DNA of 64,000 bases from Nitrospirillum pindoramense (GTDB lineage: Bacteria > Pseudomonadota > Alphaproteobacteria > Azospirillales > Azospirillaceae), in assembly GCF_007827955.1 (NCBI RefSeq), contig NZ_VITR01000006.1:248001-312000 (forward strand), in the 5' to 3' direction. Positions 34,477 to 43,227 of the stretch are shown here, one piece after another. The first letter of the stretch is position 1. Every line of letters starts with the position of its first letter. The notes beneath the pieces were generated by a model that searched no databases, had not been told where the DNA came from, and saw only the letters and a program-made list of their open reading frames with translations. The translations under genes and the position numbers were made by a program.

Positions 34477-36837
34477 TCAGGGACTATGGGGCTGGGGCGC
34501 ATCATTGTTGCGCCCCGGTGCAGGTTGCGGCTTCTGCGGCTCCGGATGATGCTGGGGCTGCTGCGGGTGCTGTTGCGGCGGGGGCGCGTGTGGCGGCTCC
34601 GGCCGCGCCTGGGGCGGCGGCATGTGCGGCGGCGGCATTTGCGGGGGCTGGGGCCGATGCTCCGCGTCCCTGTGGGGCTGGGGTTCCGGCGGTGATTGCG
34701 GCCGCATCTGAGGCCCCTCCGGCCGTCCGGCCGGCTGAGGAGTGTCCCGCCGGAAATCCCGCTGGAAGTCCCGGTGAAAATCCCTCTGGAAATCCTGCTG
34801 GGGCCGTTCAGGCTGGTGCGCCGCCTGCGACTGAGGTTGCGGCTGGGCCGGCGCCGGGTGTTGCGGCGGCGGGGCGGCCGACTGGCCAGGCGCGGGTGGA
34901 GTCGGCGTGGGTGAATGGGGCGCCGACGGCTCCATCGACGGACCGGGGCGGCCGCGCCAAGCGGGCGGGCCGGGCGGTTGGTTGTGGTTGGCCAACGGTG
35001 GCAGCGGGCTCGCCGGGGACGCGCCAGGCTGGGTCATAGGCCGCCCCTGCGCGGCGGCGTTGGGTGCCGGGGCGTTGGGTGCCATGGGGTTGGGCGAGGA
35101 TGGGTTGGGCGCCGGAGAGTTGGAGCGGAAGCCCGGCTCATCGGCGCGACGGTCCAGGGCGCGGATGCCCCCGGCATGATCGAAGCCCGGCCTGTCACCC
35201 CGCGGATCGCCAGGGCGGAAAGCGCCCGCCTGGGCGGCGTCGGGATGGGGTCCACCGCCGGGGCCACGCAGGTCCAGGGGACGGGACGGACCACCCGGCG
35301 GATGGGGCTGGAATTGGGGACCGGGGCTGGGCGGGGGCTGACCGCCCCCAATGCCTGGCGGCGGCCCCGGCAGGTGCAGGCGCTGCGCCATCTGGGGCGT
35401 GACGCCCAGGGTGGCGGCCGTCGGCTGCACCGGAGGCCGGCCCACCACCATGCGGGCGTCGGCGAACTGCCGGCCATCCCAGGGGCGCGCGCCGCCGTCG
35501 CGCGGGCCAAAACGCCCCGCGACCATGGCATCGGCCGGCATCATCGAGGCGCCGCGGCGATTGGCGAAGTTATTGATGGTGATATTGGTGACGTTCGTGA
35601 CGTTGGTGACATTGTGGATGACCGTGATGTCGCGCACCACCGGCCTGTTCACATATTCGACATAGCGCGGGCTGGCCCGATACCAGGGATGGTAGGGCTC
35701 CTGCCACCCCAACGGGCACCATCCGACCGGGGGGTGATCGGCATAATGGGGACCGCCGATGGAAACCCCGATGGCCACGCCAGCTCCGAAAAACGCCACC
35801 AGCGCCGGGGCATAAACCGGCGGGGGCGGCGGGCCGACGGTGACCACGGCGCCCGCCGGGGCCCACGCCCACCGGCCGCCGACATCCACCCAGCGTCCGT
35901 AATGGAAGGGGGCGAAGCCCCAGGGCGCATTGTCGATCCAGGTCCACCCCCAGGGCGCGACGTAGGCCCAATGGCCGTCACGATAGGGAACCCAGCCGGG
36001 ATCCACCTGGGGATACCAGACCTGGCCGTACTGGGGCGTCGCCTGCCAGCTGCCGTAATCATCCAGGTCATCGGCGCCCGGCATGGCGGCCACCACCGCC
36101 GGCGGTGGTGGCGAGGAACCGACGCGGTCGGCCCGCAGCATGGCGACAAGGAAGGAATCATGATCGGCGGGCCGGACATTGACATTGGGCGGAGTGTCGC
36201 CCGTGATCTCCCCAGTCTGGCCGCCGTTGAGGCTCAGGGACAGTCCCTGGCCGCTGACGCGCGCCGCGCCCTCCAGCACGATGATGCGCGTCGGGGATTC
36301 CGTATCGCCCGCCACGATCTCATAGCGGCCGGGGGCGTCCAGCGTCACGGTGCCGCGCGGCGTGCGCACGCTGTAGCTTTCGCCCGGCAGCAGGCCCCGA
36401 ACCCGGACATAGACGCGCCCTTGCGCCAAGTCGGCGCTCATGTTGCGGTCGTCCAACGTGTCGATGTCCAACTCGGTGGCCCCGTCCATCACCAGGCGGG
36501 TGGTGGACACGTCGACGGTGGCGCTGGAACCCGGCTCGGTCCACAGGGCGTTGCCGCTGGTCAGCGGGTAGTTGGGGATGGCGGGGTCCCACTGCGTTCC
36601 ATCGGCGGTGTGGAAGGACACGGTGCCCTGCACCCGTGCCAGGCGGCCCACCCGGGTAGGCGGGTCGCCGGCGTACTGGTCGCCGCCATCGTCGTAGGCG
36701 GACGGTCCTTCCTGGGCCCGCGCCACGCCGTTCATCACGGGGGAGAAAGCCAATAAAACCGCCAGCGCGGTCATGGTGCCGCGCAGAACGGCGGAGCGCC
36801 GGGGCACGATGAAACTGGACATGATGGCGGAATCCAC
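34477..36837 (-). CDS. FecR-domain protein with DUF6600-like repeats and long Pro/Gln/His tail
   Basis: 786 aa, exported (signal ending near GVARAQ|EG). Residues ~60-230 form a FecR domain: RVGRLARVQGTVSFHTADG, TWPSSATVDVS-like strands, and SYSVRTPRGTVTLDAPGRYEI. Residues ~255-400 carry W/Y/G-rich DUF6600 units (VWYPQVDPGWVPYRDGHW, GWTWIDNAPWGFAPFHYGRW). Repeated NVTNVTNVTNITINN follows. The last ~380 residues are low-complexity Pro/Gln/His/Ala. The start is GTG at 36837 with GAGG 9 nt upstream; ATG at 36822 is an alternative. The role is unknown, probably envelope-associated. No sigma factor is adjacent, so it is not a typical FecR regulator. Confidence 0.85.
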   Translation of the reverse strand: MDSAIMSSFIVPRRSAVLRGTMTALAVLLAFSPVMNGVARAQEGPSAYDDGGDQYAGDPPTRVGRLARVQGTVSFHTADGTQWDPAIPNYPLTSGNALWTEPGSSATVDVSTTRLVMDGATELDIDTLDDRNMSADLAQGRVYVRVRGLLPGESYSVRTPRGTVTLDAPGRYEIVAGDTESPTRIIVLEGAARVSGQGLSLSLNGGQTGEITGDTPPNVNVRPADHDSFLVAMLRADRVGSSPPPPAVVAAMPGADDLDDYGSWQATPQYGQVWYPQVDPGWVPYRDGHWAYVAPWGWTWIDNAPWGFAPFHYGRWVDVGGRWAWAPAGAVVTVGPPPPPVYAPALVAFFGAGVAIGVSIGGPHYADHPPVGWCPLGWQEPYHPWYRASPRYVEYVNRPVVRDITVIHNVTNVTNVTNITINNFANRRGASMMPADAMVAGRFGPRDGGARPWDGRQFADARMVVGRPPVQPTAATLGVTPQMAQRLHLPGPPPGIGGGQPPPSPGPQFQPHPPGGPSRPLDLRGPGGGPHPDAAQAGAFRPGDPRGDRPGFDHAGGIRALDRRADEPGFRSNSPAPNPSSPNPMAPNAPAPNAAAQGRPMTQPGASPASPLPPLANHNQPPGPPAWRGRPGPSMEPSAPHSPTPTPPAPGQSAAPPPQHPAPAQPQPQSQAAHQPERPQQDFQRDFHRDFQRDFRRDTPQPAGRPEGPQMRPQSPPEPQPHRDAEHRPQPPQMPPPHMPPPQARPEPPHAPPPQQHPQQPQHHPEPQKPQPAPGRNNDAPQPHSP

Positions 36838-37030
36838 CCTGGTTATCCTCGATCCATGTCAGGCTGCCCCCCGATGGTGGCATAACTGCGCCGAATGATG
36901 GCCCCTATTTGGACAGGATGCGATTCATGTTGCCCGGCACCAAAAGGCACGCGCACAGTGCGGCCCCGCGCCAAAGTTCCAAATCGGCGCGCCGGCCGGC
37001 GTGAAGGTCCGAGTGAATAGGATTGAGGTC

Positions 37031-37747
37031 ATGCAGCAGTCTTTGGATGCGGTTTCCCCCGACACGGTCCCGTTGGAGGCGGTCCCCTTGGAAACAGTGC
37101 GGGGCATGTTCGAAACCGACAACGCCCCCCTCGTTCCCCGGGTCCGGGCCTTCCTGTCCAATGTGTTGCGCACGCCGCTCTCGCATGCCCGCTTCATGAA
37201 TGAGCTGTCGCTCATGGAGCATATGGGCAGCAACAAGATCATGGCGACCCAGCACGGTCCCGGCATGGACCTGCCGACACTGAAGCACCTGGCGGAGGAA
37301 GCCCGCCACGCCTTCTTCTTCAAGCGCCAGGCCGAAGCGGTGGCCCGCCGCCCGCTGGACTACGTCCAGGCTGATTTGCTGTCCCCGGCCGCTGGGCGGC
37401 TGTACTTCCAGAAGCTGGACATCGGCGTGGAGCAGGCGCTGGCCGGTGAGCCGCCTCGCTCAAAGGTGCTGTACCTGCATGTGTCGCTGATTGTGGAATT
37501 CCGCGCCGTGTGGTTCTACCACCTGTATGAGACGGCGCTGCGCCAGACGGGGTCGCGGATCTCGCTGAAAAGCCTGCTGGCGGAGGAGCAAGGCCATCTC
37601 GGTGACATGGCGGACCGGCTGAAGGCGCTGGGCGCCTGGGACCCGGTGCGCCTGGGCCGGATGTGCGCCCTGGAAACCGCCCTGTTCGGCACCCTGTTGG
37701 GCCGCCTGGAGCGCGCGGTGACGCCGCCGGCGGCCGTGGCCGCCTAA
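37031..37747 (+). CDS. Ferritin-like di-iron protein, function unknown
   Basis: 238 aa from ATG 37031 (two upstream GTGs are possible). The sequence fits a four-helix bundle with metal ligands: Glu58/Glu63 in the FMNELSLMEHMG helix, E90-A-R-H93, E156 in LIVEFRAVWFY, and E186-Q-G-H189. This E, ExxH, E, ExxH pattern is the signature of ferritin-like di-iron oxidases and oxygenases. I do not recognise the family; MiaE and manganese catalase were considered but their sequences do not match. It may oxidise a substrate, store iron or reduce oxygen. Its 3' end overlaps the convergent hydrolase gene by 4 bp. Confidence 0.75.
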   Translation: MQQSLDAVSPDTVPLEAVPLETVRGMFETDNAPLVPRVRAFLSNVLRTPLSHARFMNELSLMEHMGSNKIMATQHGPGMDLPTLKHLAEEARHAFFFKRQAEAVARRPLDYVQADLLSPAAGRLYFQKLDIGVEQALAGEPPRSKVLYLHVSLIVEFRAVWFYHLYETALRQTGSRISLKSLLAEEQGHLGDMADRLKALGAWDPVRLGRMCALETALFGTLLGRLERAVTPPAAVAA

Positions 37748-38613
37748 ACGCCCCCCTCCAGCAACAGCGGCCACGCCTGGGCATTGCGCTCAGCGAACAG
37801 GCGCAAGTGCCCGATGGCCTTCGCCCCAGCCTCCGCCGGGGTTATGACGCGGTGACGGATGGTCGCGGCGGGATAAAATTCCGCCAACCGGCGCACCCTC
37901 TCCGGCGGCATCATGTCATCATCCGCGATACCGACCAAGGTCACCGATCCAGTCATGCGGTCCGGCACCGGATGGGGCATGGTCCGCCCCCAGTCGGCCC
38001 GGTAGAAGCCACGGGACACGCACCAGCGCCGCCATTGCCAGAACACCCCCTTGGGCAGGTCCGCGCCCAGGCCCAACAGGCGACCCGGCAGATAGCCGCA
38101 CATCAGGGTCGCCAGCGGCCCCAGCAGGAACCAGAACGCGATGACCGCGGGCATGTAGCGCCAGGGATGCTTGGTCCAATAGGCGGGGCCGGAAGCCACG
38201 GCGATCAACCGCGCCACGCGTCCGGCACTGGCATGGAAGGGCAGGCACATACCGCCCAATGAATGGCCGACGACCCAAATCTCGGCTTGGGGATACCGCT
38301 GGCACACGTGATCCAGCGCTGTGGCTTGGTCGACCACCCCCCATACGGCCATGGTGGCATCCGACCGGCTGACCGGACCGGCGGCGGAAGCACCGAAATC
38401 CCGATAATCATAGGTCAGCACCGCCGCATCCTTGGCAACGGAGAGCCATGCGGCGAAGCGGCGATAGTAATCGCGGGGCACACCTGTGGCCCCATGCAGG
38501 ACGATCGCCAGCGCCGGTTCCCGCCCGTGAGGCGGCAGCGTCAGCCGGCCAGCCAACAGGGCGCCGTCCGGGGTGGCGAAGTCCACCGCCTGTTCCACCG
38601 CGCCCTCCGGCAT
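37744..38613 (-). CDS. Alpha/beta hydrolase, probably TetR-regulated
   Basis: About 289 aa. It shows ALAIVLHGATGVPRDYYRRFAAWL, TYDYRDFGASA, the nucleophile elbow VVGHSLGGMC (Ser) and a C-terminal GIADDDMMPPE with candidate Asp, then His in AIGHLRLF. A membrane-like stretch FWFLLGPLATLMCG in the lid suggests peripheral association. Start is uncertain: ATG 38613 is used; GTG at 38598 has a better GGAGG, and an ATG at 38646 lies inside the operator. It is divergent from a TetR regulator, with a 32-bp palindrome between, so it is probably the regulated enzyme. Substrate unknown. Confidence 0.85.
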   Translation of the reverse strand: MPEGAVEQAVDFATPDGALLAGRLTLPPHGREPALAIVLHGATGVPRDYYRRFAAWLSVAKDAAVLTYDYRDFGASAAGPVSRSDATMAVWGVVDQATALDHVCQRYPQAEIWVVGHSLGGMCLPFHASAGRVARLIAVASGPAYWTKHPWRYMPAVIAFWFLLGPLATLMCGYLPGRLLGLGADLPKGVFWQWRRWCVSRGFYRADWGRTMPHPVPDRMTGSVTLVGIADDDMMPPERVRRLAEFYPAATIRHRVITPAEAGAKAIGHLRLFAERNAQAWPLLLEGGV

Positions 38614-38640
38614 CCATCCCCCCTTGTCGTGCGGTTGGTG

Positions 38641-38672
38641 ATCCATTCTATGGCGATCACCATAGAATGGAT
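38641..38672. promoter_or_regulatory. Long palindromic operator between hydrolase and TetR genes
   Basis: Perfect 13-bp arms, ATCCATTCTATGG and CCATAGAATGGAT, around CGATCA. It sits 39 bp before the TetR ATG and 27 bp before the hydrolase start used here. Length and position match a TetR dimer-pair site controlling both divergent promoters. Confidence 0.85.
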
Positions 38673-38711
38673 ATCACTAGACCGACCGACATACAATTGG
38701 CATGAAGAGGC

Positions 38712-39260
38712 ATGCCACGCCTGTCCGATGCCAAGAAGCACTTCGTTGATACCGCCGTGACCCTGTTCCGGCGCAGGGGCTACAATGGCGTCGGCCTGAA
38801 TGAGATCATCGCCGTGAGCGGCGCCCCGAAGGGCTCGTTCTACCATCACTTCCCCGGCGGCAAGGAAGAGCTGGCGGAAGAGGCGGCCCGGCTGGCGGGC
38901 CACCGCATCGGCCGCATGATCGACCAGGCGTTCGCCGACGCCCCCACCTTTGCCGACGGTGTGCACGCCCTGGCCGACACCATCGCCGATTGGTTCGAGG
39001 CGTCGGACTGGCGCGACGGTTGCCCCGTCACCGCCCTGGTCATCGGTGCCATACCGGAGTCCACCCGCCTGTCCGTCGTCGTGGCGGAGGTGCTGGAGGA
39101 TTGGGCGGCGCGCACAGCGGGACATGCCGAGCGTCTAGGGGTCAGCGATCCGCGCGAACGCGCGGCGCGATTCTTCATCGCGCTGGAGGGTGCCTGGCTG
39201 CTGGCGCGGGTGCAACGCAGCCGGGCGCCGTTCCGGTTGGCCGCAGCCATGGTGCTGTAA
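38712..39260 (+). CDS. TetR/AcrR-family repressor
   Basis: 182 aa. The N-terminal HTH is AVTLFRRRGYNGVGLNEI with AVSGAPKGSFYHHFPGGKEEL as the recognition helix region; this matches the LmrA/YxaF group of TetR repressors. The C-terminal domain (residues 60-180) contains ADWFEASDWRDGCPVTALVIG and would bind a small molecule. The 32-bp palindrome 39 bp upstream is the obvious operator and also covers the divergent hydrolase promoter. It probably represses both until an inducer, perhaps the hydrolase substrate, binds. Confidence 0.93.
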   Translation: MPRLSDAKKHFVDTAVTLFRRRGYNGVGLNEIIAVSGAPKGSFYHHFPGGKEELAEEAARLAGHRIGRMIDQAFADAPTFADGVHALADTIADWFEASDWRDGCPVTALVIGAIPESTRLSVVVAEVLEDWAARTAGHAERLGVSDPRERAARFFIALEGAWLLARVQRSRAPFRLAAAMVL

Positions 39261-39403
39261 GCCAGGTAACGGCCCGTCTGAATACAAAGGTAGAAGATCT
39301 TACCCGTTAACAGATTAATATTGCGGCATTTTACGCCTGTGGATTGCATTCCTTCCTGGGCGCGCTAGCATGACGCCAACGCGTTGGTTGGCGAGGTTGG
39401 GTT

Positions 39404-39931
39404 TTGATCAAGTGGGCGAAAGGGGCCTTGGGCCTGGCCGTCGTGGCCGCGATGGTCGCCGGGTGGAACCTGGCCAGCGTCACCCTGCCCGTGGCGCGGG
39501 CCTTGGATCAGGACCCCGCCAACAGCACCGTCCACGTCGTGGCCTACCACCGGGCCCTGGTCCTGCCGGGGACGCTGGTGGTGGACGTGTGGGGCGCCCA
39601 GCGCACCGCCACGCCGTTGGACGTCTTGCGTGTCCTGTTGCAAGCCGCCGCCGCGCTCAACGAACACAGCTACGACACGGTCGTTCTCGCCTACCGGGGC
39701 GCGCCCCGCTTCATCCTGCCCGGGTTCTATTTCCGGCAACTGGGGCATGACTACGGGCAAGGACAGAACATTGCCACCCTGATCCGCACCCTGCCCCAAA
39801 ACGTGCGGACCCTGGATGGCGGCGCCGCGTTCGAAACCTGGACCGGGGGCATGCTGGGCGTGCTGGATCGGCAGATGGACGACGTGAAAACCCTGAGCCG
39901 CCGGTGGTGGATGGATCCTCACAGTTCATAA
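39404..39931 (+). CDS. Exported or membrane-anchored hypothetical protein
   Basis: 175 aa. One N-terminal hydrophobic helix (GALGLAVVAAMVAGWNLA) could be a signal or anchor. The rest has STVHVVAYHRALVLPGTLVVDVWG, YDTVVLAYRGAPRFILPGFYF and NIATLIRTLPQNVRT, which suggests a single alpha/beta domain. No family is recognised. The TTG start at 39404 has GAGG 7 nt upstream; no ATG is available near the hydrophobic segment. Its stop is 12 bp from the stop of the convergent ClpP-like gene. Confidence 0.65.
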   Translation: MIKWAKGALGLAVVAAMVAGWNLASVTLPVARALDQDPANSTVHVVAYHRALVLPGTLVVDVWGAQRTATPLDVLRVLLQAAAALNEHSYDTVVLAYRGAPRFILPGFYFRQLGHDYGQGQNIATLIRTLPQNVRTLDGGAAFETWTGGMLGVLDRQMDDVKTLSRRWWMDPHSS

Positions 39932-39942
39932 GCAGGAACGCG

Positions 39943-40905
39943 TCAGGGCCGGTGCTCCGCCGACAGGTGGATGCCACCCACCTCCAGGCCCAGGCGCGTC
40001 AGCGTGTCGGCCGTCACCAGAGCGGCGTCCAGCCCGGTGACACCGTAGCGCTCCATCATCAGGCTGGAGGGAAACCACCACCAGACTTGGTCCCGCAGCA
40101 GACCGGGATGGCCGGCCAGATAGGCGTCGGTCGACCGGTCGATGTCATCCAGCAGCACGGGGGCCATCCCCCATTCCCTATAGAGCCCGGCGATGGCCTG
40201 ACGCAATTGCGCGGCGTTGCCCCGGCGGGCGGCCAGGATGGCATCCACGGTGGCGCCCCCCAGGTCTGGCGGCGTGACCGTGACGCCATCCCGCGACAGG
40301 TCGGGCAATTGTCCGCGGATCGCCTCCATTTCCCGCGTCAGCCGGGCGCGCGCGTCCGGGGTGTCGCGCGGATCCAGGCTGTTGGTGGAGTGAAATTCCA
40401 CCACGGCGCCGGGTGCCACCACTTTGTGCCGCCCCGCCAGGAAGGGCAGCAGGGCGCAAGCCGAGGCGCAACGTCCGTCAACCCTGACATCCAACCCACG
40501 CTCATGGATCAGGCGCGCCATGGCCAGGGCGACCGTCACGTCGCCGCCACCGGAATCCAGCACCAGGGTCCGCGTCTCCGCCGTCAGGTTGCGGGCCAGC
40601 AGGTCGGCATCCCCCAGCGGATGTTCCCCCGGCAGGAAACGCCGGGGCAGGATTTCACCGCGGAAGGCGAGGGTCGCCGGATCCACCCGCTGCCAGGCCC
40701 GATCCTGGTACGACACCTGGGATTGCGCATCCGTGGCGGGAAGCAGGACGGCGCCCGTCCAAAGGCTGCACAACACCAACCAAAACGATCGCCCCGTCAC
40801 CGGGCATGTCCCGGGCAGACGGACGAGGGAAGGCGAAAGTGATGCATTGCGGGCCCGTACTGGTTGCGGCCAGCGCATCGCGGGACATCCGCATGGAACT
40901 GACAC
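39943..40905 (-). CDS. ClpP/crotonase-fold periplasmic protein (COG3904-like)
   Basis: 320 aa. A hydrophobic segment (FWLVLCSLWTGAVLLPA) exports it. The core reads TLVLDSGGGDVTVALAMARLI, then GRCASACALLPFLAGRHKVV and GAVVEFHST: the GG oxyanion loop, the Ser in CASAC and a downstream His are those of ClpP-type proteins called COG3904. Such proteins are common in alphaproteobacteria and lack a tested activity. The C-terminal third (VWWWFPSSLMMERYGV) may pack on the core. Start is uncertain; ATG 40905 gives a long basic N-terminus before the hydrophobic stretch. Confidence 0.8.
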   Translation of the reverse strand: MSVPCGCPAMRWPQPVRARNASLSPSLVRLPGTCPVTGRSFWLVLCSLWTGAVLLPATDAQSQVSYQDRAWQRVDPATLAFRGEILPRRFLPGEHPLGDADLLARNLTAETRTLVLDSGGGDVTVALAMARLIHERGLDVRVDGRCASACALLPFLAGRHKVVAPGAVVEFHSTNSLDPRDTPDARARLTREMEAIRGQLPDLSRDGVTVTPPDLGGATVDAILAARRGNAAQLRQAIAGLYREWGMAPVLLDDIDRSTDAYLAGHPGLLRDQVWWWFPSSLMMERYGVTGLDAALVTADTLTRLGLEVGGIHLSAEHRP

Positions 40906-40985
40906 GATAGCTTGTTAGTCTATCCCCATCGCCCGGCCCGTCGATAGATCGGCCAAGGGTGTACCCCCCATCGAGGAGAGATCGC

Positions 40986-41417
40986 ATGGCCCAGTTGAAG
41001 CGCACCGCCAATGCCGTCTGGCATGGCACGGGCAAGGACGGCGACGGCGCCTTGACGACGCAGAGTGCCACCCTGTCCAGCGTGCCCTATTCCTACATCG
41101 CCCGTTTCGGCGACGGCAAAGGCACCAACCCCGAGGAACTGATCGCCGCCGCCCACGCCGGCTGCTTCAGCATGGCACTGGCCTTCATGCTCTCGGGCGC
41201 CGGTTTCACCCCGGAAGAGATCAAGTCCGACGCGCTGCTGACCATGGAGGGCGAGGGTGCCGGCTGGCGCATTTCCGCCGTCAAGCTGACGGTGCGGGCC
41301 AAGGTGCCCGGCATCGAGGCCGGCAAATTCCAGGACATCGCCGCCGAGGCCAAGGCCAATTGCCCGGTTTCCCGCGTGCTGAACGCCGAGATCACGCTGG
41401 ACGCCGCGTTGGCTTGA
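40986..41417 (+). CDS. osmC: OsmC-type peroxiredoxin
   Basis: 143 aa. Reduces organic hydroperoxides through two cysteines: Cys60 in AAAHAGCF and Cys125 in KANCPVSR, the active pair of OsmC proteins. The pattern PEELIAAAHAGC with SMAL and the C-terminal CPVSRVL is diagnostic. GAGGAG precedes the ATG at 40986; upstream codons in frame are not family-like. It acts in the cytosol and is often induced by osmotic or oxidative stress. A bidirectional terminator separates it from the DAHP synthase gene. Confidence 0.96.
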   Translation: MAQLKRTANAVWHGTGKDGDGALTTQSATLSSVPYSYIARFGDGKGTNPEELIAAAHAGCFSMALAFMLSGAGFTPEEIKSDALLTMEGEGAGWRISAVKLTVRAKVPGIEAGKFQDIAAEAKANCPVSRVLNAEITLDAALA

Positions 41418-41439
41418 TCGCCGCCGCCCAGCGCAGAAA

Positions 41440-41472
41440 AAACGGGCGGGTGCCGCGAGGCCCCGCCCGTTT
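41440..41472. terminator. Bidirectional rho-independent terminator (osmC / DAHP synthase)
   Basis: Perfect 11-bp arms AAACGGGCGGG and CCCGCCCGTTT around an 11-nt loop, with A-rich flank on one side and TTT on the other. It lies 22 nt from each of the two convergent stops. Confidence 0.88.
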
Positions 41473-41494
41473 CATGTCGATACAGAAACAGCCC

Positions 41495-42889
41495 TTATTC
41501 GGCAGCCTCTGTCCGGCGGGGCTGACCGGTGCGGGAGGCCTTCAGGCCCTCAGCGACCAGGAAGGCCAGTTCCAGGGCCTGGTTAGCGTTAAGGCGCGGG
41601 TCGCAGGCGGTGTGGTAGCGCTGGGCCAACGCATGCTCCGTGATGGCCTGGGCGCCGCCCGTGCACTCCGTCACGTCCTGGCCCGTCATCTCGAAATGCA
41701 CGCCGCCGGCATGCACGCCCTCCGCCCGGCAGGCATCGAAGAAGCCCCGCACCTCGGCCAGGATGCGCTCGAACGGCCGCGTCTTGTAGCCGGTGGCCGA
41801 CTTGACGGTGTTGCCGTGCATGGGGTCGCAGCTCCACACCACGGTGCGGCCTTCGTCGCGCACACGGCGCAGCAGCGGCGCCAGCTTATCGCCCACCTTG
41901 TCATGGCCCATGCGGGCGATCAGGGTCAGGCGGCCGGCCTCATCCATCGGGTTCAGGATGTCGATCAGTCGGATCAGCTCATCCGGGTCGGTGGTCGGGC
42001 CGCACTTCAGGCCGATGGGGTTCTTCACACCGCGCAGGAATTCCACATGGGCGCCGTCGGGCTGGCGGGTGCGGTCGCCAATCCACAGCATGTGGGCGGA
42101 AACGTCGTACCAATCGCCCGTCGTGCTGTCGATGCGGGTCAACGCCTGCTCATAAGGCAGCAGCAGCGCCTCGTGGCTGGTGAAGAACTCCGTCTCGCGG
42201 ATCTGGGCGGTGGTTTCCGCGGTGATGCCGCACGCGGCCATGAAGGCCAGCGTCTCATCCAGGCGGTTGGCCAGATCGCGGTACCGCTCGCCCTGCGGGC
42301 TGCGGTCAACGAAGCCGAGATTCCACTGGTGCACCTTGTGCAGGTCGGCATAACCGCCCTGGGCGAAGGCGCGCAGCAGGTTCAGGGTGCTGGCAGCCTG
42401 GTTGTAGGCCTGGACCATGCGTTCCGGGTCCGGCACCCGCGCGTCGGCGGTGAAGTCGAAGCCGTTGATGATGTCGCCACGGTAGGACGGCAGGGCGGTG
42501 CCGCCGATCTCCTCCAGGTCTGCAGAGCGCGGCTTGGCGAACTGGCCGGCCATGCGGCCGACCTTCACCACCGGCGTGGCGCCACCGAAGGTCAGCACCA
42601 CCGCCATCTGCAGCATCACGCGGAAGGTGTCGCGGATGTTGTTGGGGTGGAATTCGGCGAAGCTTTCAGCACAGTCGCCACCCTGCAGCAGAAAGCCCTG
42701 GCCCTTGGCCACGCGCCCCAGATGGTCCTTCAGGCGCCGGGCCTCGCCGGCGAAAACCAGCGGCGGATAATTGGCCAGGCGGGCCTCAACAGCCTCCAGG
42801 CGCTGCATGTCCGGATATGAGGGCATCTGCCTCACTTCCCGAGACCGCCAGCTATCGGGCGCCCAGCGCCCCGCCTTTTCCAGTGCCAT
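41495..42889 (-). CDS. 3-deoxy-7-phosphoheptulonate synthase, class II
   Basis: First step of aromatic amino acid synthesis: PEP plus erythrose-4-phosphate to DAHP. 464 aa, the usual class II (plant/Mycobacterium-like) length. Motifs: [62 protein letters not shown] and [10 protein letters not shown]. The Cys in GGDCAE, the His in DPMHGN and a following Glu/Asp bind the metal. Feedback control by aromatic amino acids is usual but not readable here. The ATG at 42889 is used. No other shikimate gene is adjacent. Confidence 0.96.
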   Translation of the reverse strand: MALEKAGRWAPDSWRSREVRQMPSYPDMQRLEAVEARLANYPPLVFAGEARRLKDHLGRVAKGQGFLLQGGDCAESFAEFHPNNIRDTFRVMLQMAVVLTFGGATPVVKVGRMAGQFAKPRSADLEEIGGTALPSYRGDIINGFDFTADARVPDPERMVQAYNQAASTLNLLRAFAQGGYADLHKVHQWNLGFVDRSPQGERYRDLANRLDETLAFMAACGITAETTAQIRETEFFTSHEALLLPYEQALTRIDSTTGDWYDVSAHMLWIGDRTRQPDGAHVEFLRGVKNPIGLKCGPTTDPDELIRLIDILNPMDEAGRLTLIARMGHDKVGDKLAPLLRRVRDEGRTVVWSCDPMHGNTVKSATGYKTRPFERILAEVRGFFDACRAEGVHAGGVHFEMTGQDVTECTGGAQAITEHALAQRYHTACDPRLNANQALELAFLVAEGLKASRTGQPRRTEAAE

Positions 42890-43227
42890 GACCCACCTCG
42901 TGAAACCCGAAAACCGCCCCGTATCCCAAGACGTTAAGCGTAGCGCCGGGGGATTACCCAGGTCGCGGGCGGAAGGCCCCTCTAGTCTGGCAACAAGCCG
43001 GTCTCGTTATGTACTGCCCCATTTTATACTTTTCCAGTCTTCTTGGGGGCTTTTTGCGCATTACTGTTACCCAGCAAACGCGGTTGCCGACAGCGCCCGT
43101 CCTCGAACCAAAGCCACCTATCCAGATGGCAGTGCACAGGCCTAGGCAAATTGGATTAGACTGGGCGCCTTCGCATGCCCAGAACGGGCAGGTCGCGGGG
43201 CCGCCAAAGGCGCCCGGGAGATATGGT
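42890..43227. other. Divergent intergenic region, DAHP synthase / subtilase
   Basis: 338 bp with lower GC than its surroundings. TATACT at 43025-43030 (plus) could be a -10 box but lacks a matching -35. No attenuator hairpin, leader peptide rich in Phe or Tyr, or riboswitch could be recognised. Confidence 0.4.
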
